Assembly (NCBI GenBank): GCA_001873995.1
Contig: MNVR01000015.1
Coordinates: 1 to 41,532, forward strand
DNA length: 41,532 nucleotides
Origin: Candidatus Phelpsiimicrobium noxiivivens
Lineage (GTDB): Bacteria > Omnitrophota > Gorgyraeia > Velamenicoccales > Velamenicoccaceae
Reading direction: 5' to 3'
The position numbers and the translations under genes were made by a program. The notes under the pieces were generated by a model. That model did no database searches and was not told the origin of the DNA. It saw only the letters and a program-made list of their open reading frames with translations. Each line of letters begins with the position of its first letter. Position 1 is the stretch's first letter. Positions 1 to 5,640 of the stretch are shown here, piece after piece.

Positions 1-104
1 AGCCTGACATTACGCAAGCCCGCGAAAAATTGAAGTGGCGGCCTAAGGTTGAGCTTAAAGTTGGATTGGCTCAGACAGTGGAGTGGTTTAGAGAACATAT
101 TTAG
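1..104 (+). CDS. C-terminal end of NAD-dependent sugar-nucleotide epimerase/decarboxylase (partial)
   Basis: Reading from base 3 gives 33 residues and a TAG stop, starting PDITQAREKLKWRPKVEL and ending VEWFREHI. This matches the C-terminal tail of extended short-chain dehydrogenases acting on UDP- or dTDP-sugars (UDP-glucuronate decarboxylase, UDP-glucose epimerase type), where D-x-x-x-A-x-x-x-L-x-W-x-P and a final W-F are typical. The 5' part lies outside the window, so substrate and exact enzyme cannot be decided. The two polysaccharide/phosphoesterase-type genes downstream fit an envelope-sugar setting. Family call is fairly sure; specific function is inference. Confidence 0.7.
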   Translation, partial: PDITQAREKLKWRPKVELKVGLAQTVEWFREHI

Positions 105-112
105 TTTTTATG

Positions 113-301
113 CATAAGATCTTGATCATATTATTCAGCAGCATAAAGAGGCATGTTATGAGTGAAAAGTTTTTCGAAAAGTATTTGGCAAAAACTGTTT
201 GAGCCCGCCAACGCTCTAATGGCGGGCGAGTTGTTTTTGCCTTTTTCGAGAAACTTTTAACGAATGCCGAGCGGATGAATAATATGATCAAAGGCTTATT
301 C
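113..301. repeat. Long imperfect palindrome, dispersed repeat family copy A
   Basis: The whole gap folds on itself. The left arm starts CTTGATCATATTATTCA at 121 and the right arm ends TGAATAATATGATCAAAG at 293. Inner arms pair AAAAGTTTTTCGAAAA (165-180) with TTTTTCGAGAAACTTTT (242-258). GCCCGCC (203-209) pairs with GGCGGGC (221-227) around a short centre. The reverse complement of this unit recurs at about 40110-40322, including the asymmetric segment GCATAAAGAGGCATG, so it is a dispersed repeat and not just a terminator. No coding potential is seen. It fills most of the 105-322 gap. Function unknown; a MITE- or REP-like element is plausible. Confidence 0.8.
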
Positions 302-322
302 ACCGCGTAACTCAATATTCAG

Positions 323-988
323 ATGGTTATAGACTTTCACATTCATTCCAAATATTCTTCTGATTGTTTCTTAGAGTCATCGAGGATCATTGATATGGCA
401 AGAAGATCCTGCCTTGATGGCCTTGCGATAGCTGATCATGATACCATGGCCGGAGTAGCTGAATTTAAGTCGCTCGCTCCAGATCTATACATTATTCCGG
501 CGCAGGAGATAACTACAAGGCAAGGCGATATCCTCGGCCTTTTTTTGAAAGGACAGATCGAGAAAAGAGATGACTTCCAATGGAACCTGCGCGAGATAAG
601 GCTTCAGGGCGGATTAGCTGTCTTGGCTCACCCTTTTAAATGGCCCCATCTTATAAGAGACAGAGGATTCTTGCGTCAATTTGACGCGATAGAAGTATTT
701 AACGCCAGAAATAATATTCCAATGCCGTATTTAGAGAATTTTTTGGCAAGCAAAGCGGTAAGCGATTATGGCCTTGCTTTTGTGGCCGGCAGCGACGCGC
801 ATGAGGGTTTTGAGCTGGGGCGCGCTAAGGCCATTTTTGAATTTGGGCGTGAAGAAGCCAGCGACCAAAAAATAAAAAATGCCATTTTGGAGAAACGCGT
901 TAAGGTATCAGGCAGTGAGGTCCCGTTGCCGCTTGAGATCATAAGCCATTTTTCAAGAAATTTTAGAAGGTTAATGCCGCGCCAATGA
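323..988 (+). CDS. PHP-domain metal-dependent phosphoesterase (TrpH-like)
   Basis: The 221-residue protein opens with the PHP signature DFHIHSKYSSD (H6, H8). It continues with ADHDT (D38, H39), PAQE (E62), LAHP (H103) and GSDAH (D158, H160). Together these form the metal site expected of the polymerase and histidinol phosphatase superfamily. Family members hydrolyse phosphoesters such as nucleotides or histidinol phosphate; the substrate cannot be told here. The ATG at 323 is the first in-frame start, and no strong ribosome binding site precedes it. Its stop overlaps the next start by 4 nt (ATGA), so it is probably translationally coupled to the deacetylase gene. No signal peptide is visible, so a cytoplasmic enzyme is likely. 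Confidence 0.85.
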   Translation: MVIDFHIHSKYSSDCFLESSRIIDMARRSCLDGLAIADHDTMAGVAEFKSLAPDLYIIPAQEITTRQGDILGLFLKGQIEKRDDFQWNLREIRLQGGLAVLAHPFKWPHLIRDRGFLRQFDAIEVFNARNNIPMPYLENFLASKAVSDYGLAFVAGSDAHEGFELGRAKAIFEFGREEASDQKIKNAILEKRVKVSGSEVPLPLEIISHFSRNFRRLMPRQ

Positions 989-2052
989 TGAATATTATTT
1001 CTAAATTGGATATGTTGCACAGAGTAGGTTTTCAGTCTAAGCGGCCTAAAATATTCTCTTTTCACGACTGCCTGCCGGATGTTTTTTCAAGTTACATTGA
1101 ACTATTGATATATAAGAGATATAGGATATTGGGCGCTGAGGAACTTTTAGAGCGCCTGGGCCTTGCGGGCGGATTGAGGCCTGACGCGTCAGCTAAGAGC
1201 AGGGAGGCAGTGTTGACTTTTGACGACGGCAGGCGGAACTGCTGGACAGTTATTTTTCCATTGCTCAAAAAATATAAGGTCAAAGCATCATTTTTTATTA
1301 TCCCTTCGCGCGTTAAGGAAACGGAAGAATATTTTCCGAACCTGGAGGATTACTGGAATGGGCGCGTTTCTTGGGAAAATCTTTATATGAGCCATCGTAA
1401 ACAGCCGTATCTTACGTGGAACGAGCTGAAGATCATGCACGAAAGCGGATTAGTTGATATCTTTTCCCACAGCCTTAGCCACGACGTGGTAAACGTAAGC
1501 TCTCGTGTCCTGGATTTTCAGCACCCGGGTGTTTATGAGATGCCTGTATATTTCGACGAGTGGTTCCTGGCCTCTGAGCCGCAACTTGATAGTTTTTGGG
1601 GCGCGCCTATCTATGAACGCGCCTGGGCGCCTTTGGTATCAAATTGTTATAGGCCCGTAAAAATTGCCGATACTGTGATGAATGGGTTCGTGAAAAAAAA
1701 CGGCGGTTTTTTGTTTTTCAAAAAAAAGGAGTGGAGAAAAACGCTTTTTGAATATTTTCAATCGGTGAGAAGATCATTCCCACCGGGCCATTTTAAAAGG
1801 CTGAAAAGCAAAGAAGGCGCGCGCGAATCTGTTTTTGAGTCCAAAAGACGGATAGAGGCAAAATTAAAGAATGTTTGCTATTTTTTCTCGTTGCCGCTTT
1901 ACCAGGGAGCGAAAGATTGTATGCCTTTTTTAGAAGAAGCAGGATACAAAGCAGTTTTTTCAGGCCCAAAACAAACGACGATAAAAGGCCAGGCACTGCC
2001 TGTTTTAAGCCGCATCCCAAGCTTTTGGATAAAATTTTTATCCTACTTTTAA
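985..2052 (+). CDS. Polysaccharide deacetylase family protein (carbohydrate esterase 4 fold)
   Basis: The protein has 355 residues. The NodB-homology motif TFDDG is at residues 78-82 and the metal-binding HSLSH at 162-166, with the usual ASFFI strand between them. The family removes acetyl groups from N-acetylated sugars in peptidoglycan or exopolysaccharide using a metal ion. The long insert between the two motifs (about residues 110-150) and the lysine-rich middle (230-290) are larger than in minimal family members. No clear signal peptide is seen, so it may act on a cytoplasmic or lipid-linked precursor. It overlaps the PHP gene by 4 nt, suggesting a two-gene transcription unit, probably for surface glycan work given the sugar-nucleotide enzyme just upstream. 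Confidence 0.85.
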   Translation: MMNIISKLDMLHRVGFQSKRPKIFSFHDCLPDVFSSYIELLIYKRYRILGAEELLERLGLAGGLRPDASAKSREAVLTFDDGRRNCWTVIFPLLKKYKVKASFFIIPSRVKETEEYFPNLEDYWNGRVSWENLYMSHRKQPYLTWNELKIMHESGLVDIFSHSLSHDVVNVSSRVLDFQHPGVYEMPVYFDEWFLASEPQLDSFWGAPIYERAWAPLVSNCYRPVKIADTVMNGFVKKNGGFLFFKKKEWRKTLFEYFQSVRRSFPPGHFKRLKSKEGARESVFESKRRIEAKLKNVCYFFSLPLYQGAKDCMPFLEEAGYKAVFSGPKQTTIKGQALPVLSRIPSFWIKFLSYF

Positions 2053-2080
2053 ATGGTAAGGCAAAAACATAAAAAAAAGC

Positions 2081-2109
2081 TTGACACAGAGCACTAAATT
2101 TAATAGAAT
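2081..2109 (+). promoter_or_regulatory. Sigma70-type promoter of the tRNA-Thr/ribosomal supercluster
   Basis: TTGACA (2081-2086) and TAGAAT (2104-2109) are separated by exactly 17 nt. An A-rich stretch that could act as an UP element lies just upstream (2064-2078). A start of transcription near 2116 would lie about 12 nt before the tRNA-Thr. This is the best consensus promoter in the window, and it stands where transcription of the long cluster should begin. Confidence 0.85.
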
Positions 2110-2127
2110 TAACGCTTTACGAGTAAC

Positions 2128-2200
2128 GCCCCTGTAGCTCAGTAGGTAGAGCACGTCCTTGGTAAGGACGGGGTCACCGGTTCAATTCCGGTCGGGGGCT
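2128..2200 (+). tRNA. tRNA-Thr (anticodon GGT)
   Basis: A 73-nt cloverleaf. The acceptor stem is GCCCCTG with CGGGGGC. The anticodon stem is CGTCC/GGACG around loop TTGGTAA, giving anticodon GGT (reads ACC/ACT). The T arm is ACCGG TTCAATT CCGGT. The discriminator is T and CCA is not encoded. It is the first transcribed gene after the promoter at 2081, so it is probably cut out of the same transcript as rpmG and tRNA-Trp. Confidence 0.95.
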
Positions 2201-2217
2201 TAAATGTCGTCGGAGAA

Positions 2218-2367
2218 ATGAGAGAACATATTTTATTAGAGTGTCCGGTTTGTAAGAACAGGCTTTATTCTTATACAAAAAATAAGAAGAAACATACGGA
2301 CAGGCTTGAGCTAAGTAAATTTTGCAGCTATTGCCGTAAGCATGAACCTCATAAAGAGGTCAAATAA
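2218..2367 (+). CDS. rpmG: 50S ribosomal protein L33 (zinc-binding form)
   Basis: A 49-residue protein beginning [14 protein letters not shown] and ending HKEVK. It carries the two CxxC pairs of the zinc-ribbon form of bL33 (C9, C12, C36, C39). It sits between two tRNA genes, in the common bacterial order tRNA, rpmG, tRNA-Trp, secE, nusG. The ATG is preceded by a GGAG at about 2212. L33 sits near the E site of the 50S subunit. Length and motif agree with the family. Confidence 0.95.
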   Translation: MREHILLECPVCKNRLYSYTKNKKKHTDRLELSKFCSYCRKHEPHKEVK

Positions 2368-2423
2368 GTTTTAGGAACGTAGCGCGTGTTGTCAGGTGTT
2401 CTGTTAGCAGGTCATTTTAGGTT

Positions 2424-2497
2424 AGGAGCGTCGGTTAGTGGTAAACCACCGGTCTCCAAAACCGGAACTGCAGGTTCGATTCCTGCCGCTCCTGCCA
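2424..2497 (+). tRNA. tRNA-Trp (anticodon CCA)
   Basis: Acceptor AGGAGCG pairs with CGCTCCT. The D stem is GGTT/AACC. The anticodon stem is CCGGT/ACCGG around CTCCAAA, giving CCA for tryptophan. The T arm is GCAGG TTCGATT CCTGC. The discriminator G is followed by an encoded CCA (2495-2497), unlike the tRNA-Thr upstream. Placement just before secE-nusG is the classical arrangement. Confidence 0.95.
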
Positions 2498-2546
2498 GTT
2501 TTTTCGCAGGGCAGGCGAGTCCTAAAGAAACCGCACACGAAAGCTC

Positions 2547-2593
2547 TTATACAGAAAGTGTAGACCTCCCCAATTACAAATAAGGGGAGGGTC
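2547..2593 (-). repeat. Two-hairpin intercistronic element, inverted copy in the secE leader
   Basis: On the + strand, TTATAC (2547-2552), loop AGAAA and GTGTAG (2558-2563) form a 6-bp hairpin with two G.T pairs. GACCTCCCC (2563-2571), loop AATTACAAATAA and GGGGAGGGTC (2584-2593) form the second, with one extra G in the 3' arm. Read as reverse complement it shows the same plan as the copies before rpsC and rpsH: a bulged C 6 bp from a 12-nt loop (TTATTTGTAATT, 9 of 12 identical to theirs), then a 6-bp hairpin with loop TTTCT. It is the most divergent copy. Confidence 0.65.
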
Positions 2594-2619
2594 AAGCACT
2601 ACAAACCTAGTATAAAACT

Positions 2620-2814
2620 ATGGCTAATGTTCTAGCGAAAGTGCCCGTATTTTTCAGCGAGGTAAAAGCTGAGTTGATAAAAGTTGCCTGGCCTTCACGC
2701 AAGGAACTCTTGGGCGCGACGCGGGTCGTCATCATCGTTACCGCTCTTTTGACTTTTTTTATAGGAGCGCTTGATTTTATTCTATCAAAAGCTGTGAGCC
2801 TGGTATTGAAATGA
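2620..2814 (+). CDS. secE: Preprotein translocase subunit SecE
   Basis: A 64-residue protein with a short amphipathic N-terminus containing FFSEVKAELIKVAWPSRKEL, the conserved SecE cytoplasmic motif. One transmembrane helix follows at about residues 34-57. This is the minimal single-span bacterial form. SecE clamps SecY, whose gene lies about 24 kb downstream in the same cluster. It follows tRNA-Trp and precedes nusG, as in most bacteria. No strong ribosome binding site is visible directly before the ATG at 2620. Confidence 0.95.
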   Translation: MANVLAKVPVFFSEVKAELIKVAWPSRKELLGATRVVIIVTALLTFFIGALDFILSKAVSLVLK

Positions 2815-2816
2815 AT

Positions 2817-2919
2817 CCCGTTGCACCTTTCAAAATGCGGTTTTTTTGTTTTGAAGCGTCTGAGAATATTGATAAGTGGGTGATATTGGGAACTGACGAA
2901 ATTCTTGAGGTGTAACGGG
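2817..2919 (+). promoter_or_regulatory. Large stem enclosing the nusG leader and ribosome binding site
   Basis: CCCGTTGCACCT (2817-2828) pairs along all 12 positions, with one G.U, with AGGTGTAACGGG (2908-2919), the bases directly before the nusG ATG. The 3' arm contains the only plausible Shine-Dalgarno (GAGGTG, 2907-2912), so folding would hide it. Inside the closing stem, TTCAAAA (2829-2835) pairs with TTTTGAA (2849-2855), leaving room for a multibranch fold. The structure takes up the whole secE-nusG gap. A regulatory leader for nusG is inference from pairing only. Confidence 0.6.
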
Positions 2920-3453
2920 ATGAAAAAGTGGTACGTTGTACATACGCAGACGGGTTCGGAAGATAAGGTTAAGAAATGCCTGGAGGGCCGTATTGCTACT
3001 GCTGCCGTAGGTTTGAAAGACCTTATGGGCCAAGTCCTTATTCCTACCGAACAGGTCTCAGAGGTCAGGAGCGGTAAGAAGAAGATATCGCAGAGAAAGT
3101 TTTTTCCCGGATATCTTCTCGTTGAAATGGACCTAAACGAAAGCACTTGGCTTTTGGTACGTACGACTCCAGGGGCCACGGGTTTTATAGGCATGGGGAA
3201 ACAGCCATCGTCTTTGACGGGCGAGGAAGTGGACAATATCATGAAGCGCACCGTTGAGACAAAGACCAAACCAAGCCCCAAAGTCCATTTTGAAAAGGGC
3301 GAATCCGTGCGGATCATTGAAGGCCCATTCTTAAACTTTAACGGCTCAATAGAAGAAGTTAATCCTGAGAAACAAAAAATAAAAGTCAGTGTTTCCATTT
3401 TTGGACGTTCAACCCCAGTTGAATTAGAGTTTTGGCAAGTAGAAAAGGTTTAG
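2920..3453 (+). CDS. nusG: Transcription termination/antitermination factor NusG
   Basis: From ATG 2920 the protein has 177 residues, starting [19 protein letters not shown]. The NGN domain covers about residues 1-115 ([19 protein letters not shown]). The KOW domain runs from about 123 ([19 protein letters not shown]). An upstream in-frame TTG at 2905 would add five unconserved residues, so I chose 2920. NusG binds RNA polymerase and links it to Rho and to ribosomal protein S10; all these partners except Rho are encoded in this cluster. The preceding leader may sequester its ribosome binding site. Confidence 0.97.
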   Translation: MKKWYVVHTQTGSEDKVKKCLEGRIATAAVGLKDLMGQVLIPTEQVSEVRSGKKKISQRKFFPGYLLVEMDLNESTWLLVRTTPGATGFIGMGKQPSSLTGEEVDNIMKRTVETKTKPSPKVHFEKGESVRIIEGPFLNFNGSIEEVNPEKQKIKVSVSIFGRSTPVELEFWQVEKV

Positions 3454-3466
3454 AAGAAGGTGTGAT

Positions 3467-3892
3467 ATGGCAAAAAAAATAGCGGCGCGTATAAAATTAT
3501 ACGTTCCCGCGGGCTTGGCAAATCCGGCGCCTCCCGTAGGCCCGGCCTTAGGCCAGCATGGCGTTAACATCATGCAGTTCTGCAAATCTTTTAACGAGCA
3601 GACAAAGGACAGGGATGGCATTATCCTGCCGGTAGTCATTAGCGTCTACGAAGACAAAAAATTTGATTTTATCATTAAAACTCCTCCGTGTTCGGTATTG
3701 TTAAAGCGAGCGGCTAATTTAGCCAAGGCTTCAGGCACGGCCGGGAAAGAAAAGATAGCCACGGTGACAATTAAACAGGTTGAAGAGATCGCTAAGCAAA
3801 AGTTGAACGATCTGAATACGTCGGATCTGGAGATCGCGAAAAAGACAGTAATGGGAACTGCCCGCAGCATGGGCATTGAAGTGGTGGGGTAA
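3467..3892 (+). CDS. rplK: 50S ribosomal protein L11
   Basis: 141 residues, the usual length. The N-terminal domain has [30 protein letters not shown] (given here as recognised landmarks: residues about 9-38). The C-terminal rRNA-binding domain ends [12 protein letters not shown]. It binds 23S rRNA at the GTPase-associated centre next to L10/L12. It is the first of rplK-A-J-L, 13 nt after nusG, with only 2 nt to rplA. Confidence 0.97.
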   Translation: MAKKIAARIKLYVPAGLANPAPPVGPALGQHGVNIMQFCKSFNEQTKDRDGIILPVVISVYEDKKFDFIIKTPPCSVLLKRAANLAKASGTAGKEKIATVTIKQVEEIAKQKLNDLNTSDLEIAKKTVMGTARSMGIEVVG

Positions 3893-3894
3893 AT

Positions 3895-4578
3895 ATGTCA
3901 GTAAAGCCAAGCAAAAGATACAAAGAGGGTTCAAAGTTAGTAGATAAGGCAAAGACTTATATGCTAAAAGACGCTGTCGCGGTATTAAAGTCGTTGCCTA
4001 AGACGAAATTTGACGAAAGCGTGGAGCTCGCGATACATTTGAATATAGACGTCAAGAAGTCAGACCATATGGTGCGTGGTACGGTCGTTCTTCCTCATGG
4101 AACAGGTAAAAAAGTCAGGATCGCCGTGTTTTGCAAGGGCGATGCTGAGAAAGATGCCAAAGAGGCGGGAGCTGATTATATCGGAGCCCAGGATCTTATA
4201 GATAAAGTAACAGGCGGTTGGATGGATTTTGACTGCGTGGTAGCTACTCCGGATATGATGAGGGACCTAAGCAAACTGGGCAAGGTTTTAGGGCCGCGCG
4301 GTTTGATGCCAAGCCCTAAAACAGGCACGGTCACAACCAATGTAGCTGGGGCCATAAAGGACTTAAGGGCAGGAAAAGTAGAATTTAAGGCTGACAAACA
4401 GGGCGGGGTGCACGTGGCTGTCGGTAAGATTTCTTTTACAGAGGCGCAGATATTAGAAAACGCCCTTACATTAATAGAGGCCCTGAACAGCACTAGGCCG
4501 GCTTCCCTGAAGGGCGATTTTATCAGTTCTATCTATATTTGTACGTCAATGGGCCAGGGATTGAGGTTGAACGCGTGA
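3895..4578 (+). CDS. rplA: 50S ribosomal protein L1
   Basis: 227 residues with the L1 landmarks KYDAV-type N-terminus, RGTVVLPHGTGK, GPRGLMPSPKTGTV and the final HLNID/STRPASLKGDFI region. L1 forms the mobile stalk at the E site and in many bacteria represses its own operon by binding the mRNA leader. No copy of the L1 rRNA-like target was recognised here. Its stop codon is overlapped by the GTG start of rplJ. Confidence 0.96.
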   Translation: MSVKPSKRYKEGSKLVDKAKTYMLKDAVAVLKSLPKTKFDESVELAIHLNIDVKKSDHMVRGTVVLPHGTGKKVRIAVFCKGDAEKDAKEAGADYIGAQDLIDKVTGGWMDFDCVVATPDMMRDLSKLGKVLGPRGLMPSPKTGTVTTNVAGAIKDLRAGKVEFKADKQGGVHVAVGKISFTEAQILENALTLIEALNSTRPASLKGDFISSIYICTSMGQGLRLNA

Positions 4579-5123
4579 GCATTATAACCAATAAAATAGG
4601 CGAATTTTATAGAGGCCTTGTATCGCTTGAGCTAAAGCGCAGGCTAAGTGATTGCTCAGACGTATTTTTATTCAGTTACCATAAGCTGAGATCAGCGGAG
4701 ATGACGCTGCTTCGAAAGGATCTAAAGAACGCCGGAGCAAGTATCCTTGTCACGAAAAACAGCTTTACGCGTAAAATTTTTGAAGAGGCAAAAGTTAACG
4801 AATCCGTATTTTCTTTTATTGACGGACCGATGGCGCTTGTGTTCGTAAAATCCGATCCCATAGCCACTGCTAAGGTGCTTATGAGTTTTTTAAAAGAGCA
4901 TGAGGCTTTACAGATCCGCGGTGGTTTTATGCGCGATAGGGTGATCTCGTTTGATGATGTGAAACGCATATCAAAATTAGGGTCAAAACAGGCGCTTTAT
5001 GGCCAGGTGGCTTCAACTTTGAACGCGCCTATTGTAAAATTGGCCGTGAGCATGAAGCAGATAGTAGCTAAGTTAGTTTACGCGTTAAGCGCGGCAAAAG
5101 ATAAGAAAAGTAAAAATACTTAA
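4575..5123 (+). CDS. rplJ: 50S ribosomal protein L10
   Basis: I place the start at GTG 4575, which overlaps the rplA stop as GTGA and has GGGATTGAGG just upstream. This gives 182 residues starting VSIITNKIGEFYRGL. A further upstream start (4539) would only extend into rplA. L10 features include the AEMTLLRKDLKNAGASILVTKNS region and a C-terminal helix that docks L12 dimers (about 150-182, lysine-rich end). L10-L12 is the usual autoregulator of this operon. The gap to rplL carries a structured element. Confidence 0.93.
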   Translation: MSIITNKIGEFYRGLVSLELKRRLSDCSDVFLFSYHKLRSAEMTLLRKDLKNAGASILVTKNSFTRKIFEEAKVNESVFSFIDGPMALVFVKSDPIATAKVLMSFLKEHEALQIRGGFMRDRVISFDDVKRISKLGSKQALYGQVASTLNAPIVKLAVSMKQIVAKLVYALSAAKDKKSKNT

Positions 5124-5126
5124 TTG

Positions 5127-5179
5127 ACACCCCGCGCCTAATGGTATTGCGCGGGTGTTGTGTTTTCTACACAAGGAGG
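5127..5179 (+). repeat. Two-hairpin intercistronic element before rplL (sense copy)
   Basis: Hairpin 1: ACACCCCGCGC (5127-5137), loop CTAATGGTATT, GCGCGGGTGT (5149-5158), with one unpaired C in the 5' arm. That C can be placed 6 bp from the loop, as in the other copies. Hairpin 2: TTGTGT (5158-5163), loop TTTCT, ACACAA (5169-5174). The last two A residues begin the rplL Shine-Dalgarno AAGGAGG (5173-5179). There is no T-tract good enough for an intrinsic terminator. It might tune the extra L12 needed relative to L10, which is inference. Confidence 0.7.
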
Positions 5180-5186
5180 AAACAAA

Positions 5187-5561
5187 ATGGCTAAAATCGA
5201 AGAGATGATAAAAGAGATCGAAACTATGACGGTCATTGAACTTTGCGATCTCGTTAAAGCGATCGAAGAGAAGTTCGGCGTTTCAGCCGCGGCGCCAGTT
5301 ATGGCCGCGGGCGCGGCCGCCGCGGGCGCGGCCGCACCGGTAGAGGAAAAAACCGTCTTTACGGTTGTTCTTGTTAATGCCGGCGCCAGCAAGATCAATG
5401 TCATCAAAGAAGTGCGCGCTATAACGAGCCTTGGTTTAAAAGAAGCTAAGGACCTTGTGGATGGCGCTCCTAAGCCTGTTAAGGAAAGCATTCCGAAAGC
5501 CGAAGCTGAAGAGTTAAAGAAGAAACTTGAGGCAGCAGGCGCTACCGTAGAGCTTAAATAA
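5187..5561 (+). CDS. rplL: 50S ribosomal protein L7/L12
   Basis: The ATG at 5187 has a strong AAGGAGG 7 nt upstream, giving 124 residues starting [19 protein letters not shown]. The N-terminal dimerisation helices (1-35) are followed by an Ala/Gly/Pro-rich hinge of about 20 residues (about 37-60). The C-terminal factor-binding domain follows, with [21 protein letters not shown]12 is the multicopy stalk protein that recruits EF-G and EF-Tu, both encoded downstream. The stop codon TAA is itself part of the hairpin preceding rpoB. Confidence 0.97.
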   Translation: MAKIEEMIKEIETMTVIELCDLVKAIEEKFGVSAAAPVMAAGAAAAGAAAPVEEKTVFTVVLVNAGASKINVIKEVRAITSLGLKEAKDLVDGAPKPVKESIPKAEAEELKKKLEAAGATVELK

Positions 5562-5610
5562 CCCAGAAGGGGTTAGGCTTTCGCAATTCCTTATAAGCGA
5601 AAGGCCTAAC
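5559..5610 (-). repeat. Two-hairpin intercistronic element before rpoB (inverted copy)
   Basis: On the + strand TAACCC (5559-5564, including the rplL stop), loop AGAAG and GGGTTA (5570-5575) form a 6-bp hairpin. GTTAGGCTTTCGC (5572-5584), loop AATTCCTTATAA and GCGAAAGGCCTAAC (5597-5610) form a 13-bp stem with one bulged base. The loop is the exact reverse complement of the loop before rpsC and rpsH, and the bulge again lies 6 bp from it. The stems share no sequence with those copies, so only the structure and the loops are conserved. Confidence 0.75.
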
Positions 5611-5640
5611 ATAGAAACACAGAAGGCCCCAGGAGACTAG

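Noticed and set aside
2905-2919. TTG start for nusG
   Set aside because: It adds five unconserved residues and lies on the ribosome binding site; the ATG at 2920 matches the family start MKKWYVV.
5127-5168. Intrinsic terminator or attenuator between rplJ and rplL
   Set aside because: The stem is strong, but the bases after it form a second hairpin and a ribosome binding site and not a T-tract; the same form before rpsC and rpsH shows it is a different kind of element.
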